Part shown: in pieces, positions 4,932 through 6,230 of the stretch
Position numbering within the stretch: position 1 is the stretch's first letter
How the letters are laid out: each line of letters begins with the position of its first letter
Source of the DNA: Xanthobacteraceae bacterium
GTDB taxonomy: Bacteria; Pseudomonadota; Alphaproteobacteria; Rhizobiales; Xanthobacteraceae
Assembly: GCA_025929595.1 (NCBI GenBank)
Contig: JAICQA010000165.1
Location: forward strand, 1 to 6,230
Direction: 5' to 3'
Length of the DNA: 6,230 bases
Translations under genes and position numbers: made by a program
The notes under the pieces: model-generated
The model's database searches: none
Told to the model about the DNA's origin: nothing
What the model saw: only the letters and a program-made list of their open reading frames with translations

Positions 4932-6230
4932 GACGATCGCGCGCTACGCCCGCAGCGGACAATGGGGCGCCGAAACGTTCTTTGATCTATTCGCGGCGAA
5001 CGCGGCGGCCGGACCCGACGCCATTGCCATTGCAGATCCGCCAAACCGCCCGGCGCTTGTCGCTGGCTTAAGCGAGCGGCTGAGCTATCGCGAGGCGCTG
5101 CGCCGGATTGAGGCGACGGCGCAATTGCTGCACCGAAGCGGCTTGCGGGCCGGCGACGTCATGCTGGTGCAGATGCCGAACATCCACGAGCTGATCATTG
5201 TCTATCTCGCGGCGGCGCGCGCCGGCGTCGTCGTCAGCCCGGTGCCGGTGCAGTATCGCCATCACGAACTGAGTTACATCGTTTCGACGCTGGCGCCGAA
5301 GGCCTTTTGCTCGGTGGCGCGGCTCGGCGAGACGCCGTTGATCGAGTTATTCCGCGGCAAGACCGGATTCGACGGCACGATCTTCGGCGTCGGCGACGGC
5401 TTGCCTGCCGGTGCGATCGATCTGCGCGCGGCGTGGGCGGACGACGGGAATGCCGGCGAGCTACCCGAACCGGCCGGCGATCCGAACGCGGTGTTCACGA
5501 TCTGCTGGACCTCCGGCACCGAGGGGCGTCCGAAGGCGGTGCCGCGCACGCACAATAACTGGCTCGCCAGCGCCGAATGGACGCTGCGCTCCATGCAGTT
5601 GAAGCGCGGTGACGCGCTGCTGGTGATGTTTCAACTCGTCAACGCGGCCGCCTTCGGCGGGCTGATGGCGCCATGGCTCAGGACGGCCGGGATGCTCGCG
5701 CTGCACCACCCGTTCGATATCGAGGTGCTGCTGCGGCAGCTGGCGGAAGAGAAGATCACCTACACGCTGGTGGCGCCGGCGCTGGTCGCCAGCATTCTCA
5801 CGCGCGCAGAAAGCGGCGACGCGGCGGTGCAACTCCATGCCCTGAAGGCGATCGGCACCGGCTCGGCGCCGCCCGATCCGAGCCTGATCGCCCGATTCGA
5901 AGCGCGGTTCTCCATTCCCGTCGCCAATGTGTTCGGATCGAACGAGGGGGCGCAGCTTTGCTCCGCCGCGACCGACGTGCCGGATCCGCGGACGCGCGCG
6001 CGGCTGTTTCCGCGCGACGGCGACGAAGGATGGACGGAAAAGCGCACCGCGAACGGCGGCATCTACCGGCTCGTCGATCTCGAGACGGGCGAGCGAATTA
6101 CCGCGCCGGGGCGCATCGGCGAAATGCGCATCAGCGGGCCCGCAACCTTTCCCGGTTACTATGAGCGCGGGGCCTTCAACCGCGCCAATTTCGACGGCGA
6201 CGGCTTCTTCAGCACCGGCGACCTGTTCGA
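4912..6230 (+). CDS. AMP-forming acyl/aryl-CoA ligase, C-terminus cut by window edge
   Basis: An open frame of 439 codons runs to the window edge. It belongs to the ANL superfamily (acyl-CoA synthetases, EntE-type ligases), which first makes an acyl-adenylate and then, usually, a CoA thioester. The phosphate loop is TSGTEGRPK (200-208), followed by PRTHN (211-215). The adenine/acid motif is FGSNEG (341-346, Glu345). The ribose-binding STGD (434-437, Asp437) sits just before the edge. The small C-terminal domain with the catalytic lysine, about 100 residues, is outside the window. The N-terminus (RYARSGQW, 11-18), PRTHN and the SGPATFPGYY stretch (408-417) recall EntE/DhbE aryl-acid ligases, so an aromatic acid substrate is favoured but unproven. 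The ATG at 4912 has GGAAG (4901-4905) six bases upstream and lies inside the end of the flavoenzyme gene. No carrier-protein gene is visible, which favours CoA as acceptor. Confidence 0.9.
   Translation, partial: MRPFDPETIARYARSGQWGAETFFDLFAANAAAGPDAIAIADPPNRPALVAGLSERLSYREALRRIEATAQLLHRSGLRAGDVMLVQMPNIHELIIVYLAAARAGVVVSPVPVQYRHHELSYIVSTLAPKAFCSVARLGETPLIELFRGKTGFDGTIFGVGDGLPAGAIDLRAAWADDGNAGELPEPAGDPNAVFTICWTSGTEGRPKAVPRTHNNWLASAEWTLRSMQLKRGDALLVMFQLVNAAAFGGLMAPWLRTAGMLALHHPFDIEVLLRQLAEEKITYTLVAPALVASILTRAESGDAAVQLHALKAIGTGSAPPDPSLIARFEARFSIPVANVFGSNEGAQLCSAATDVPDPRTRARLFPRDGDEGWTEKRTANGGIYRLVDLETGERITAPGRIGEMRISGPATFPGYYERGAFNRANFDGDGFFSTGDLF

Overview
The window is GC-rich bacterial DNA with short intergenic gaps, ATG starts preceded by purine-rich ribosome binding sites, and a twin-arginine-exported binding protein. 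The style suggests an alphaproteobacterium, probably of the Rhizobiales/Hyphomicrobiales (Bradyrhizobium-like). This is an inference from protein flavour and base composition; there is no rRNA or other taxonomic marker here.

Layout. Positions 1-258 hold the N-terminal 86 residues of a carotenoid-oxygenase-family protein on the minus strand, cut by the window edge. Positions 259-577 are a 319-base divergent control region with no gene. It is visibly more AT-rich than its surroundings and carries two good inverted repeats (461-483 and 524-539), the second lying on a plausible -10 element. From 578 to the right edge, six tightly packed plus-strand genes form one apparent operon: a Tat-exported NitT/TauT-type substrate-binding protein, its permease, its ATPase, an alpha/beta hydrolase, a nitronate-monooxygenase-like flavoprotein, and an AMP-forming acyl/aryl-CoA ligase that runs off the window (439 residues visible, C-terminal domain missing).

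How they may work together. The first three genes make a complete ABC importer for a small organic anion. The next three are cytoplasmic enzymes whose genes overlap one another by 4, 8 and 20 bases, which points to translational coupling. The simplest reading is uptake of a small, perhaps aromatic, carboxylate, ester or nitro compound, followed by hydrolysis and/or flavin-dependent oxidation and CoA activation. The ligase resembles the EntE/DhbE branch around its core motifs, which favours an aryl acid. The divergent carotenoid oxygenase belongs to a family that includes lignostilbene- and isoeugenol-cleaving enzymes, so a shared lignin-derived aromatic substrate is possible but unproven. No regulator gene, mobile element, RNA gene or CRISPR array is visible.
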